Position numbers and translations under genes: made by a program. The notes below the pieces were generated by a model, which worked only from the letters and a program-made list of their open reading frames with translations, was not told the origin of the DNA and did no database searches. Shown here one piece after another: positions 6,043-11,793 of a stretch of DNA of 25,600 nucleotides; the first letter of the stretch is position 1, and the number at the start of each line of letters is the position of its first letter. This DNA comes from a virus: positions 1-25,600 of IMG/VR virus record IMGVR_UViG_3300037264_001364. The stretch is one strand, 5' to 3'.

Positions 6043-6071
6043 AGTATACTCCTATTTTTGTCATTTGTCAA
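6043..6071 (-). promoter_or_regulatory. Sigma70-type promoter (TTGACA-17-TATACT)
   Basis: On the - strand TTGACA (6066-6071) and TATACT (6043-6048) separated by 17 bp, directly downstream of the RNase HI terminator. It should start the long leftward operon containing the methyltransferase and macro-domain genes. Confidence 0.8.
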
Positions 6072-6100
6072 GTATTACTTAGTAGTTGATAATGAAAAAG

Positions 6101-6119
6101 AAAAAAGCCTTTTCAGGCT
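6101..6119 (-). terminator. Intrinsic terminator after RNase HI
   Basis: On the - strand AGCCT-GAAA-AGGCT followed by T6, C and five more T. The GNRA-type tetraloop hairpin overlaps the RNase HI stop codon, so termination follows translation closely. Confidence 0.85.
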
Positions 6120-6565
6120 AATCTCTCTTTACTGTATTCGTTTTCAATTTCTAAATCCATTTTAGTTGCCTCTTTTGAATAGTAATCAGCTTTTTCGTTT
6201 TGTTCTCTCGGTATCCATTTGAAATAGACTTTATCAAATTTCTTTTTAAGCTCTAAAACTCTATCTTGAAAAGCATCCATGCGGTAATTAGCATGCTTTC
6301 TGCTTTTTGGTTTTGATCCATTTGCTCGGTTTGTAACGATTTGTGAGTCCATTTTAAAACAAGCTTCTTCTATCTCTTCATTTATAGCCCACTCCATTGC
6401 CCATATAAGAGCTTTGAACTCAGCTTCGTTGTTCGATATACCTTGAACCTTTTTTGAGTCGCCATACTCCAATTCTGAAACCCACATACCCAATCCTACT
6501 TCTTTTACCGTCCCTAACTTTCCATTGTGTCCGACAGTTGCTCCATCTGTGTAAATTTCAATCAT
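6113..6565 (-). CDS. Ribonuclease HI (150 aa)
   Basis: RNase H fold enzyme that cleaves RNA in RNA/DNA hybrids, probably removing primers or R-loops during phage replication. Visible landmarks are YTDGA with D7, SNNEAEFKAL with E49, MDSQIV with D73 and EKADYYSKEA with D127, giving the D-E-D-D metal-binding set. Length and order fit single-domain bacterial/phage RNase HI; N-terminal additions are absent. It starts one base after the stop of the 52-aa gene (TAGTATG) and ends in a strong terminator. Confidence 0.88.
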   Translation of the reverse strand: MIEIYTDGATVGHNGKLGTVKEVGLGMWVSELEYGDSKKVQGISNNEAEFKALIWAMEWAINEEIEEACFKMDSQIVTNRANGSKPKSRKHANYRMDAFQDRVLELKKKFDKVYFKWIPREQNEKADYYSKEATKMDLEIENEYSKERLA

Positions 6566-6566
6566 A

Positions 6567-6725
6567 CTATTTATGATTATCCTTGTAAAAAATAATTATA
6601 TCTTCTAATGTTTTTGCCAGTGTTCTTTTTCCTTTGATGTCCCTTAAGTAGTTTACGCACTCTTTACTTATTCTTACCAAACTCTTATAAATTGTATTTT
6701 CCCACTTACCTTCTTTTTCATTCAT
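6567..6725 (-). CDS. Small helical protein (52 aa), possibly RHH-like
   Basis: MNEKEGKWENTIYKSLVRIS..., then LRDIKGKRTLAKTLEDIIIF. A short strand (YKSLVRIS) followed by two helices (KECVNYLRDIK, RTLAKTLEDIIIFYK) resembles ribbon-helix-helix DNA-binding proteins, but this is only a visual match. Its stop lies one base before the RNase HI start. A regulatory role is possible. It begins just beyond the 9-bp iterated repeat at 6735-6761. Confidence 0.6.
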   Translation of the reverse strand: MNEKEGKWENTIYKSLVRISKECVNYLRDIKGKRTLAKTLEDIIIFYKDNHK

Positions 6726-6734
6726 TTGTTTTTG

Positions 6735-6761
6735 TTTACTTAGTTTACTTAGTTTACTTAG
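6735..6761. repeat. Three perfect 9-bp tandem repeats (TTTACTTAG)
   Basis: TTTACTTAG three times in direct succession, then TTAAC, just upstream of the 52-aa protein start. Could be an iterated operator for that possible regulator, or a small replication/slippage repeat. Confidence 0.8.
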
Positions 6762-6790
6762 TTAACTGTACCCCCCTCTCGTTTTATTTG

Positions 6791-6886
6791 CTTACCCATT
6801 ATCATGCCTGCGGTTAGAGCATATCCTTCTAACCAGGAGGTAAAATGGTATAAGTGTAACAAAATATCTTAATGAATGGGGGTAAG
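6791..6886 (+). other. tRNA-like inverted-repeat element with SD-led two-codon minigene
   Basis: CTTACCC/GGGTAAG closes a 96-nt element. Inside are ATGC/GCAT around a GG-containing 11-nt loop (D-arm-like) and either TCCT/AGGA around TCTAACC or the alternative perfect hairpin GGTTAGA/TCTAACC. No T-arm is visible. Directly after it comes AGGAGGTAAA-ATG-GTA-TAA, a consensus SD followed by a two-codon frame. Read on the other strand, the same site carries ACCTCCT, matching the anti-SD of 16S rRNA. Function unknown. Confidence 0.35.
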
Positions 6887-6913
6887 TTGTCCATTAAGAG
6901 CAAAAAAACCAAG

Positions 6914-6942
6914 AAAAAAATAAACGATTTCGATTTTATTTT
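6914..6942 (-). terminator. Possible AT-rich terminator
   Basis: AAAATAAA/TTTATTTT (8 bp) around a 10-nt loop, with a run of seven T following on the - strand. The GC-poor stem makes it weak. It could end the transcript carrying the tRNA-like element at 6980-7049. Confidence 0.35.
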
Positions 6943-6979
6943 CTTTTTGCTGTTTTCGCTTTTTCTTTTTGTCTAAATG

Positions 6980-7049
6980 TCAGAGTACCTGGAGTCGAAC
7001 CAGAGCCAAATCCTTTAAGGGACTCATGCTACCGTAACAACTTACTCTG
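6980..7049 (-). tRNA. tRNA-like gene with 6-nt anticodon loop (CTTAAA)
   Basis: 70 nt. Acceptor stem CAGAGTA/TACTCTG (7 bp), D-arm around TACGGTA (three of four pairs), anticodon stem AGTCC/GGATT (5 bp with one G-T), variable TGGC, T-arm TCTGG/CCAGG with loop TTCGACT, discriminator A, no encoded CCA. Everything is tRNA-like except the anticodon loop, which is 6 rather than 7 nt. Counting from T33 the triplet would be TAA, yet the short variable loop is not that of a leucine tRNA. It may be non-functional, a mimic or a frameshift-type tRNA. Confidence 0.5.
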
Positions 7050-7084
7050 AAGGAACTTGACTTATATTTTCCCTATGATACAAT

Positions 7085-7209
7085 AAAAAACACACTCACA
7101 ACTACCTGCCTTTGCCTTAGAAAGTGACATGAGAGAGTTTGTCATTGACCTAGGCAAGCATGTGTGAACATGTTTTATTCTCTCATCTACCGCTTTCTAA
7201 ACAGTATTT
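7085..7209 (-). ncRNA. Candidate structured small RNA
   Basis: Starts about 7 nt after the -10 box of the promoter at 7216-7244 and ends in a run of six T (7085-7090). Two nested stems close it: TAGAAAG/CTTTCTA (7118-7124 with 7193-7199) and ATGAGAGA/TCTCTCAT (7129-7136 with 7179-7186). A TTGCCT in the enclosed loop can pair with AGGCAA just 3' of the outer stem, a possible pseudoknot. No ORF with a plausible start lies here. The T-run lacks a clean GC-rich stem directly before it. Confidence 0.5.
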
Positions 7210-7215
7210 GTATAT

Positions 7216-7244
7216 AGTATAACACATGAAATACGAAACTACAA
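7216..7244 (-). promoter_or_regulatory. Sigma70-type promoter (TTGTAG-17-TATACT, extended -10)
   Basis: - strand -35 TTGTAG at 7239-7244, 17-bp spacer, TGT before TATACT at 7216-7221. The -35 box overlaps the stop end of the 62-aa gene. It should drive the structured RNA at 7085-7209. Confidence 0.7.
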
Positions 7245-7427
7245 GCTTTTCCCATTCTTTTTTTTAGAGTGGTACTTTATTCGCCTTTTTCTATTGTGAG
7301 AACTCTTCTCAAATTCGTCTGGAGACATAAAGCTCTCGGCTTTTATAAGCCTAAATTCTTTGATTACCCTGTCAACATTGACAGAATCATCAAGTATTTT
7401 CGCCACCAACAAGTCTAAACCTTCCAT
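7239..7427 (-). CDS. Hypothetical protein (62 aa)
   Basis: MEGLDLLVAKILDDSVNVDR..., a helical N-terminal half followed by a very basic tail (KRRIKYHSKKKNGKSL) that could bind nucleic acid. It is the only ORF downstream of the promoter at 7581-7609, behind a leader of about 145 nt. No family recognised. Confidence 0.55.
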   Translation of the reverse strand: MEGLDLLVAKILDDSVNVDRVIKEFRLIKAESFMSPDEFEKSSHNRKRRIKYHSKKKNGKSL

Positions 7428-7580
7428 ATTTGTTTTTTACTCACCAGTTATCCGTTTTTTGTCATTACACGAATTTCAAGCGTTTTTTATTTTCCGGTAT
7501 TTCTAACATGTCCGAGATACCCAGTTTTCATTTGCTTCGTCCAGGTAAACTTTAACAGCTTCAACCTAGCTCTATATTAG
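7428..7580 (-). other. Leader of the 62-aa gene, no convincing gene
   Basis: Transcribed from the promoter at 7581-7609. Short frames exist (for example MKTGYLGHVRNTGK, and AVKVYLDEANENWVSRTC without an ATG), but none has both a start and a ribosome site. Possibly the remnant of a small gene. Confidence 0.3.
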
Positions 7581-7609
7581 AGTATAGCACACAAAATTAC
7601 AAAAGTCAA
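7581..7609 (-). promoter_or_regulatory. Sigma70-type promoter (TTGACT-17-TATACT, extended -10)
   Basis: - strand TTGACT at 7604-7609, 17-bp spacer, TGC directly before TATACT at 7581-7586. It lies just after the terminator of the MucR-like gene. Confidence 0.75.
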
Positions 7610-7617
7610 CACCTAAC

Positions 7618-7651
7618 AAAAAACCGACCAGGGTTTTTATTCCCGATCGGT
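7618..7651 (-). terminator. Intrinsic terminator after the MucR-like gene
   Basis: - strand ACCGATCGGG ... CCCTGGTCGGT (about 10 pairs with one bulge) followed by six T. The + strand also ends the hairpin near a T-run, so it may work in both directions. Confidence 0.85.
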
Positions 7652-7735
7652 AATTTTTCTTAAACGCCCCGCTTACATTATAACAGTAATTCGTATTTTG
7701 TGAGTTTTTGTCCTCCCGAGTTTTTGCTTTTTGAC

Positions 7736-8200
7736 TCAAATTCCCTTATTTTCATGCTCCGATGTTTTTTCGAATTGTTGTCGTCTTGCCACCCAGTAGC
7801 AGTCTCTCCCGCAGTATTTGCCTGTGTTCGCTGTCGGGGTGAACTGCCTCTCGCATGTTAGACACTCGCGAGACTCGACTATTTTCTTTCTTCCTGAAAG
7901 GACTTTAAACCGTTCTCTTAGCCTTTCTACGGTCTCTTTACTTCGCTCGTACTGTAGGGGTACGCCTTTTTTGAATCGCGTCACCTGGCCAAGTTTTTGA
8001 AGCCTTGCGGGCATGTCGTTTTTGATCGCTAGTGTGCGGAGTAGCTCGCGGTGATCGTCCGTGATAATGCCCTTCTTCGTATCGTATCCCAGCATTCGCT
8101 TGTACTCTTTAGCGCTAATCTCGTGTTTTTGCCAAACATGAGCGCATACTTTAATGAATTGACGCCCACATATTGAGCATTTAAGCTTATTTTCATTCAT
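7736..8200 (-). CDS. MucR/Ros-like zinc-finger regulator (154 aa)
   Basis: From the ATG at 8200: MNENKLKCSICGRQFIKVCA..., with C-x2-C, then HVWQKH (H-x4-H) and SAKEYKRMLGYDTKKGIITD, the pattern of the MucR/Ros zinc-finger regulators and phage homologues. A second C-x2-C pair near the C terminus (CLTCERQF ... YCGRDCYW) looks like another zinc ribbon. A longer frame begins at 8233 inside the preceding terminator hairpin, so I reject that start. The gene stands alone between two terminators, consistent with an independently controlled transcription regulator or DNA-binding protein. A weak promoter (TTGTGC, 18 bp, TATATC) may overlap the upstream terminator. Confidence 0.75.
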   Translation of the reverse strand: MNENKLKCSICGRQFIKVCAHVWQKHEISAKEYKRMLGYDTKKGIITDDHRELLRTLAIKNDMPARLQKLGQVTRFKKGVPLQYERSKETVERLRERFKVLSGRKKIVESRECLTCERQFTPTANTGKYCGRDCYWVARRQQFEKTSEHENKGI

Positions 8201-8221
8201 ATTGATATAGTTTAATAATAC

Positions 8222-8250
8222 AAAAAAGCACAAACATCTAATGTTTGCGC
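8222..8250 (-). terminator. Intrinsic terminator ending the six-gene operon
   Basis: - strand GCGCAAACAT-TAG-ATGTTTGTGC (10 bp with one G-T pair) followed by T6. Confidence 0.9.
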
Positions 8251-8310
8251 CGTTTTGCGTTTTGGCTTATATTGCCACGCTTTACAGTTTCGCTTTCTTC
8301 TATTTTTTCA

Positions 8311-8406
8311 TTATTTAGTATAGCCCCCGCATGAGTCCATAGACACATCGCAATCATCGCACCATAAATACATCTCGTCATCGTCTGTACTAGGCACGGC
8401 GTGCAT
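8311..8406 (-). CDS. Small Cys-rich protein (31 aa or longer)
   Basis: From the ATG at 8406: MHAVPSTDDDEMYLWCDDCD... ending SCGGYTK. The frame stays open upstream and reads SPQIKCNGT directly before the Met, giving a Cys that would pair well with CDDC to form a zinc ribbon. The true N terminus may therefore lie upstream at a non-ATG start or overlap the previous gene. No other start is clear. Last gene before the terminator. Confidence 0.5.
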   Translation of the reverse strand: MHAVPSTDDDEMYLWCDDCDVSMDSCGGYTK

Positions 8407-8465
8407 TGTACCGTTACACTTAATTTGTGGGCTTAGTCGGACGCCCGAACGGACGCCCTCAAAGG

Positions 8466-8690
8466 CTACAAATTGATTATTTCGGTATAGACAGTGCCTG
8501 CATGGTCTCGCCCTTTGCTTGTCCGGTCTACCGTCAAAATAAATTGCCCTTCTTGGTGTGAAAATCTTACGATACCGATTTCATAAATAACTCCATTGTG
8601 TAACGCCGTAAGTTTTGTATGGATGTAGTCATTACCTCCTTTTCCTTGCTCTTTTCCTCGTTCTGATGAAGTTTTTGCGTAGAGTTTCAT
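8466..8690 (-). CDS. Hypothetical protein (74 aa)
   Basis: MKLYAKTSSERGKEQGKGGN..., with strand-like segments (VIYEIGIVRFSHQ, GQFILTVDRTS, AGTVYTEIINL). Probably a small beta-barrel-like protein; no motif recognised. Follows the 41-aa gene by four bases in the operon from the promoter at 9763-9791. Confidence 0.6.
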   Translation of the reverse strand: MKLYAKTSSERGKEQGKGGNDYIHTKLTALHNGVIYEIGIVRFSHQEGQFILTVDRTSKGRDHAGTVYTEIINL

Positions 8691-8694
8691 ATTG

Positions 8695-8820
8695 TTATTT
8701 TACAAAGAAATAAAAGTTTTTTTTGCCATTGTATCCCATAATTTGCATTTTTCGGTTAATACTCACCCAAAAAGTGCCAATTCTAAAAACTACGTGGTTA
8801 CTATATCGGGTTAGTTTCAT
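8695..8820 (-). CDS. Small hypothetical protein (41 aa)
   Basis: MKLTRYSNHVVFRIGTFWVS..., ending NGKKNFYFFVK; basic and aromatic, strand-rich. It starts exactly four bases after the 29-aa gene stop and ends four bases before the next ATG; this regular packing supports translation. Function unknown. Confidence 0.5.
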   Translation of the reverse strand: MKLTRYSNHVVFRIGTFWVSINRKMQIMGYNGKKNFYFFVK

Positions 8821-8824
8821 GTTG

Positions 8825-8914
8825 TTAGTTTAATTGTTTAGCCAATTCGATTGCTTCCTTTGAGGTTGTCACCGTTGAGTCAATAAAAATTATTTTAGTG
8901 TCTTGCTCTTTCAT
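8825..8914 (-). CDS. Small hypothetical protein (29 aa)
   Basis: MKEQDTKIIFIDSTVTTSKE... then AIELAKQLN. One strand followed by one helix (IIFIDS, EAIELAKQL), like a fragment of a Rossmann-type edge. Supported only by its packing in the operon and a weak GAAAG ribosome site. Confidence 0.4.
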   Translation of the reverse strand: MKEQDTKIIFIDSTVTTSKEAIELAKQLN

Positions 8915-8930
8915 ACTTTCTATACTTATA

Positions 8931-8977
8931 GTCTATCTTATATTGTAGACTTTACCATGCCCCCAATATAGGGGCAT
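8931..8977. repeat. Two adjacent intergenic hairpins
   Basis: GTCTA/TAGAC (8931-8950) and ATGCCCC/GGGGCAT (8957-8977, 7 bp perfect, 7-nt loop). Neither has a T-run, so they are better seen as processing or partial-termination structures between the 119-aa and 29-aa genes. Confidence 0.5.
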
Positions 8978-8984
8978 TAAAAGG

Positions 8985-9341
8985 CTAGAAGTTTTGGATT
9001 ATCACCCCACCATCGAAATCCATAACGATTGTTTTATTCTGTAACCATTCCAAAGCCGCCGCTTCATTCTTTGCTTGTATCTCAAAGAGGTCGTCACCTT
9101 CCTCGCCCTCGACGGGCATATTGTCGGGTTGGTACGCCTCCATAGCGTCCCACGCGCTTTCGTATTGCGCATAGTCACAACAGAGAGCAATCACATCAAG
9201 CTCCACTTTCTCGTCTGTAGATTCCTCGTAGTCTTCGAGATGCTCAAACAATGCTCTTCTTCCTGAAACCGTGAAATTGTCGCCACGGTTCATTTTTTCA
9301 AACGCGTTTACAAATTCGCTCGAGTTTATTACTTTAAACAT
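8985..9341 (-). CDS. Conserved phage hypothetical protein (119 aa)
   Basis: From the ATG at 9341: MFKVINSSEFVNAFEKMNRG..., then ALFEHLEDYEESTDEKVELD and VIALCCDYAQYES. I recognise this as a family of uncharacterised phage/bacterial proteins with the phrases S-x-F-V-x-A-F, FEYLEQYEE-x-T-x-E and D-V-I-A-L-C-C-D-Y. Function unknown. The frame opens earlier, at an ATG at 9434 with a good GAGGTG site, which would add a 31-residue basic extension. Family length favours 9341, SD strength favours 9434. Second gene of the operon. Confidence 0.7.
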   Translation of the reverse strand: MFKVINSSEFVNAFEKMNRGDNFTVSGRRALFEHLEDYEESTDEKVELDVIALCCDYAQYESAWDAMEAYQPDNMPVEGEEGDDLFEIQAKNEAAALEWLQNKTIVMDFDGGVIIQNF

Positions 9342-9454
9342 AATTTTTCGCTCTTTTTTCACGCCGTAAGGCTTGAATTTCGAGCTTTTTATTTCCGCGC
9401 TTAATCGGCGGACGGATAGGCACCTACCCAACATATGCCCACCTCGTCCAATGA

Positions 9455-9646
9455 CTACAAGCCCATCATCTCAATCTCTCTATATTCCCAAGTGCGCTGA
9501 AACTTAGCCGATACTTCTTGCAAAAGCTTTTGACGATTCAAAAATTCTCTCACCTCTTGCATCATTGTTACTCTTTCGATTGTTTGCGCTTTTTTTTCTT
9601 GTGTTGCGAGCCACTCGCCCGCTGTGCCTCTGTATGAGTAGGACAT
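9455..9646 (-). CDS. Small hypothetical protein (63 aa)
   Basis: MSYSYRGTAGEWLATQEKKA..., continuing as a long charged helix (QTIERVTMMQEVREFLNRQK...). First gene of the operon, about 110 nt after the transcription start. A perfect 6-bp hairpin (9655-9672) sits just upstream of its ATG, which has no SD. An overlapping frame at 9504-9698 is judged a shadow. Confidence 0.55.
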   Translation of the reverse strand: MSYSYRGTAGEWLATQEKKAQTIERVTMMQEVREFLNRQKLLQEVSAKFQRTWEYREIEMMGL

Positions 9647-9654
9647 ATTTTTGC

Positions 9655-9672
9655 GCTAGATAAGGCTCTAGC
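9655..9672 (-). promoter_or_regulatory. Hairpin in the operon 5' leader
   Basis: GCTAGA-GCCTTA-TCTAGC, perfect 6-bp stem ending about 9 bases before the ATG of the 63-aa gene. Could affect translation initiation or RNA stability. Confidence 0.4.
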
Positions 9673-9762
9673 TGGCTCTTAGTTGATAATCTTCGCAAAC
9701 GGAGGATTTGTTTTGGTGGCTAGCCAGTGGCTCAGCCGATCGCATCACTCATCCATGTGCCC

Positions 9763-9791
9763 AGTATAGCAGAAGGAAGGAATCTTGTCAA
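9763..9791 (-). promoter_or_regulatory. Strong sigma70-type promoter (TTGACA-17-TATACT, extended -10)
   Basis: - strand consensus TTGACA at 9786-9791, 17-bp spacer, TGC then TATACT at 9763-9768. It should drive the six genes down to the terminator at 8222-8250. Confidence 0.88.
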
Positions 9792-9814
9792 GCTTTTTTG
9801 ATGAATTATATTAC

Positions 9815-9834
9815 TTTGGCTTAATAGAGCCAAA
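9815..9834. repeat. Inverted repeat between operons
   Basis: TTTGGCT-TAATAG-AGCCAAA, 7-bp perfect stem, lying between the lysis gene and the promoter at 9763-9791. No T-run follows it on either strand, so it may be an operator or a weak terminator. Confidence 0.45.
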
Positions 9835-9879
9835 AAGAATTATAAGATTTCTACTTTTTACAGAATAAAATCAAAAAAC

Positions 9880-9908
9880 TTGGGAATTCGCTTCGGGTAT
9901 GGTATAAT
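9880..9908 (+). promoter_or_regulatory. Rightward promoter (TTGGGA-17-TATAAT, extended -10)
   Basis: + strand TTGGGA at 9880-9885, 17-bp spacer, TGG directly before a perfect TATAAT at 9903-9908. The transcript would run antisense through the transglycosylase gene towards the small-terminase gene. Confidence 0.65.
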
Positions 9909-9925
9909 ATAAGTACATAGGCAGG

Positions 9926-10501
9926 TTACTTGATGTGTCGAAGATATGCGCCGTTATTGTATGCGCTCCATGCGCTCCAATCACCGCGGGAATCATATAT
10001 CTTGCGGGCTAGTGCGATATTCGCGGCGGGATTGGTGCATTGTTCGACTGTTGGACGGTGTACGCTGTTGATCTGATATATACCGCAATCTTTTGAGCCG
10101 TTACGGTTTCCATGATTGACGGCATGATGATTTAAGCCACTTTCCGCTTTTGCTATCGCAAGGGCAATCGCTGGTGATTCCGGGAAAGTATCATAGATCA
10201 TTGATTCGATAGATTTTTCTTTCAGTTCTTTTTTCGGCTCATTATCGCATTCTACAACATCAAGGCCACACATCGGGCTATATTCTGAAGCTTGAGCGGA
10301 TTCTATTGGTGATGTAAAGGTTACAACGCGGCGGGAATTCATAACGGGGAATAAGAAGGAATATACACATATATTGATAAGAACAAGTAATACAACCTTT
10401 TCAGCCTTCGACTTTTTCCTTGTTTGACGCTTAAGGGCGATATAATGGTTGTATCTAGTATCTAAGTTGCGGTTTACAATTCTTTTTATTTTGTAGTTCA
10501 T
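9926..10501 (-). CDS. Membrane-anchored lytic transglycosylase (191 aa)
   Basis: Cleaves peptidoglycan glycan strands. Residues 1-35 are very basic, 36-53 form a hydrophobic anchor (VVLLVLINICVYSFLFPV), then a linker, and from about 105 a soluble-lytic-transglycosylase/goose-lysozyme-like domain: catalytic E120 in AKAESGLNHHAVNH, GSKDCGIYQINSVHRP at 135-150, NPAANIALARKIYDSRGDWSAW near the end. The positive N terminus suggests the domain lies outside the membrane. It is the only gene of its transcript, behind a promoter and a terminator-like leader hairpin, suggesting tight control as expected for a lysis factor. It might instead serve entry, but its separation from the structural genes favours lysis. 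Confidence 0.82.
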   Translation of the reverse strand: MNYKIKRIVNRNLDTRYNHYIALKRQTRKKSKAEKVVLLVLINICVYSFLFPVMNSRRVVTFTSPIESAQASEYSPMCGLDVVECDNEPKKELKEKSIESMIYDTFPESPAIALAIAKAESGLNHHAVNHGNRNGSKDCGIYQINSVHRPTVEQCTNPAANIALARKIYDSRGDWSAWSAYNNGAYLRHIK

Positions 10502-10512
10502 AGTTTTGTATT

Positions 10513-10532
10513 AAAAATCGGGAAAAGCCCGA
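10513..10532 (-). terminator. Terminator-like attenuator in the transglycosylase leader
   Basis: - strand TCGGG-CTTTT-CCCGA followed by T5, lying between the promoter (start near 10545) and the ATG at 10501. Unchecked, it would release an RNA of about 30 nt. An antiterminator or processive factor may be needed to express the gene. Confidence 0.65.
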
Positions 10533-10551
10533 AAGCTTCACCCGTAGCTAT

Positions 10552-10580
10552 AGTATAGCATAGATTTTTCAAAAAAGCAA
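10552..10580 (-). promoter_or_regulatory. Sigma70-type promoter (TTGCTT-17-TATACT, extended -10)
   Basis: - strand TTGCTT at 10575-10580, 17-bp spacer, TGC before TATACT at 10552-10557; drives the transglycosylase leader. Confidence 0.75.
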
Positions 10581-10753
10581 GGAAAGGAAAACGGCTTCAA
10601 TCGCGCAGGAAAAAGGAAAGGTATACACATACCATTACAGGAATTTAAAAAGCTTACAGGCCAATTTTGAGGCTATGAAGTAAAGAGTGAAAGTTAAGTA
10701 AACAGCCCTGAGTAAGCCATTAAAGGTTTTGCGGGGGACAAAACAAAAAGAGA
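10581..10753. other. Divergent intergenic region
   Basis: Lies between the leftward lysis gene and rightward structural genes. Holds a small hairpin (GGTAT-ACAC-ATACC, 10620-10633). No consensus rightward promoter is visible, so the + genes may depend on the promoter at 9880-9908 or on a phage-specific late factor. Confidence 0.4.
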
Positions 10754-11119
10754 ATGCCACGGAATGGAAACCCTAGAGAAGTAGCTAAAAAGGTTATAGA
10801 GCAAATAACTAGAGGAGAGCTACCTAATAAAAAAAAAGCCATGATAGAGGTTGGTTATAGTTTGTCAACCGCTGGGGCGAAACAAAAGCAAGTTAGTGAC
10901 AATATAGCGTATATAAAGGAGATGCAATCATTTGATGATATGCTTGATGATTTGATTTTAGACGCCGTGCAGAATTTGAAAGAAAAAAAAGACACTGCAA
11001 GCTATAGAGACTCAATGGATGGCGTATACAAGCTGAAAAAGCTTCAAAGACTCATCAATGGCGAGAGTACGGAGAATATCGCCAACAACATATCGGGACT
11101 TCTGGACAGTTTGGAATAG
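10754..11119 (+). CDS. Small terminase subunit-like protein (121 aa)
   Basis: MPRNGNPREVAKKVIEQITR... then NKKKAMIEVGYSLSTAGAKQ, resembling the helix-turn-helix start of phage small terminases (KKxAxxExGYSxxTA), followed by acidic helices (FDDMLDDLILDAVQNLKEKK) suited to oligomerisation. Small terminases bind the packaging site and load the large subunit. First gene of the rightward set; short length fits the family, and the next 770 bp look non-coding, as a cos/pac region might. The assignment rests on position and the HTH resemblance only; the ATG follows AAAAAGAGA. Confidence 0.6.
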   Translation: MPRNGNPREVAKKVIEQITRGELPNKKKAMIEVGYSLSTAGAKQKQVSDNIAYIKEMQSFDDMLDDLILDAVQNLKEKKDTASYRDSMDGVYKLKKLQRLINGESTENIANNISGLLDSLE

Positions 11120-11618
11120 AATAAAGGTATATAGGTACCACTTTATTACTAAAGGCACCTTGTAGCTCATTGTAGAGCGTTAAAATAGATATGTAAGTTT
11201 GGTAAACTGCCAAATAATGGATAAAATAGCGAAAGTCTGGATCGGCTAAAATCATAATGCCCCAGCTCAGCAATATATTTTATTTGTTATATGTTAGTTT
11301 ACGGCTTTAATAAGCCAAAAGTTTTGGAAATAAAAGCGAAAGAATCGGCAAGGGAGCTAGTCAGTGGAGTAAGTCCATAGCCTATGGGTGCAACTGTAAC
11401 GCCGAAAGTAGCGGAATAAAGCCAAAACAAGACAAGTATCAACACTAGAACACATGCCTCAAGTCCTGGTAACCAGTCCAGCTATACGGGAAGAGTAGAG
11501 GAGATATACGATATTGAGAGGCTAATGGTTTTACTGACCGTTTGTTTTGTGGTGTTTTTGTTTACCAATCATACACACATCTGTACTTAATGGCTTATAT
11601 AAAGCATTACGCGTACAC

Positions 11619-11644
11619 TGTCGTATAACACACATTATACGACA
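11619..11644. repeat. Perfect 10-bp inverted repeat
   Basis: TGTCGTATAA-CACACA-TTATACGACA. Perfect symmetry with a 6-bp spacer suits a dimeric repressor operator or a protein-bound packaging site. No T-run follows. Confidence 0.7.
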
Positions 11645-11793
11645 CTAGCAGAGTATTATTATATATGTCATAATGTTTATTTTTCTTTCTTTTTGATTGT
11701 TTGGAGAAAAAGAAAAGTATTGATTGAAAAGTTTGAAGGGTGGGGGGGGGTCGGTTGTTGGTTCGCTCGATGATAAGTTAAGTGACCCCACAC

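Noticed and set aside
5796-6071. 91-codon ORF
   Set aside because: Its start is a TTG that forms the -35 box of a consensus promoter, and its end runs through the tRNA-like element.
8201-8233. Earlier start of the MucR-like gene
   Set aside because: It lies in the preceding terminator hairpin; the ATG at 8200 begins the conserved zinc-finger part.
9504-9698. 64-codon frame on the - strand
   Set aside because: Out-of-frame shadow of the 63-aa gene with a less protein-like composition.
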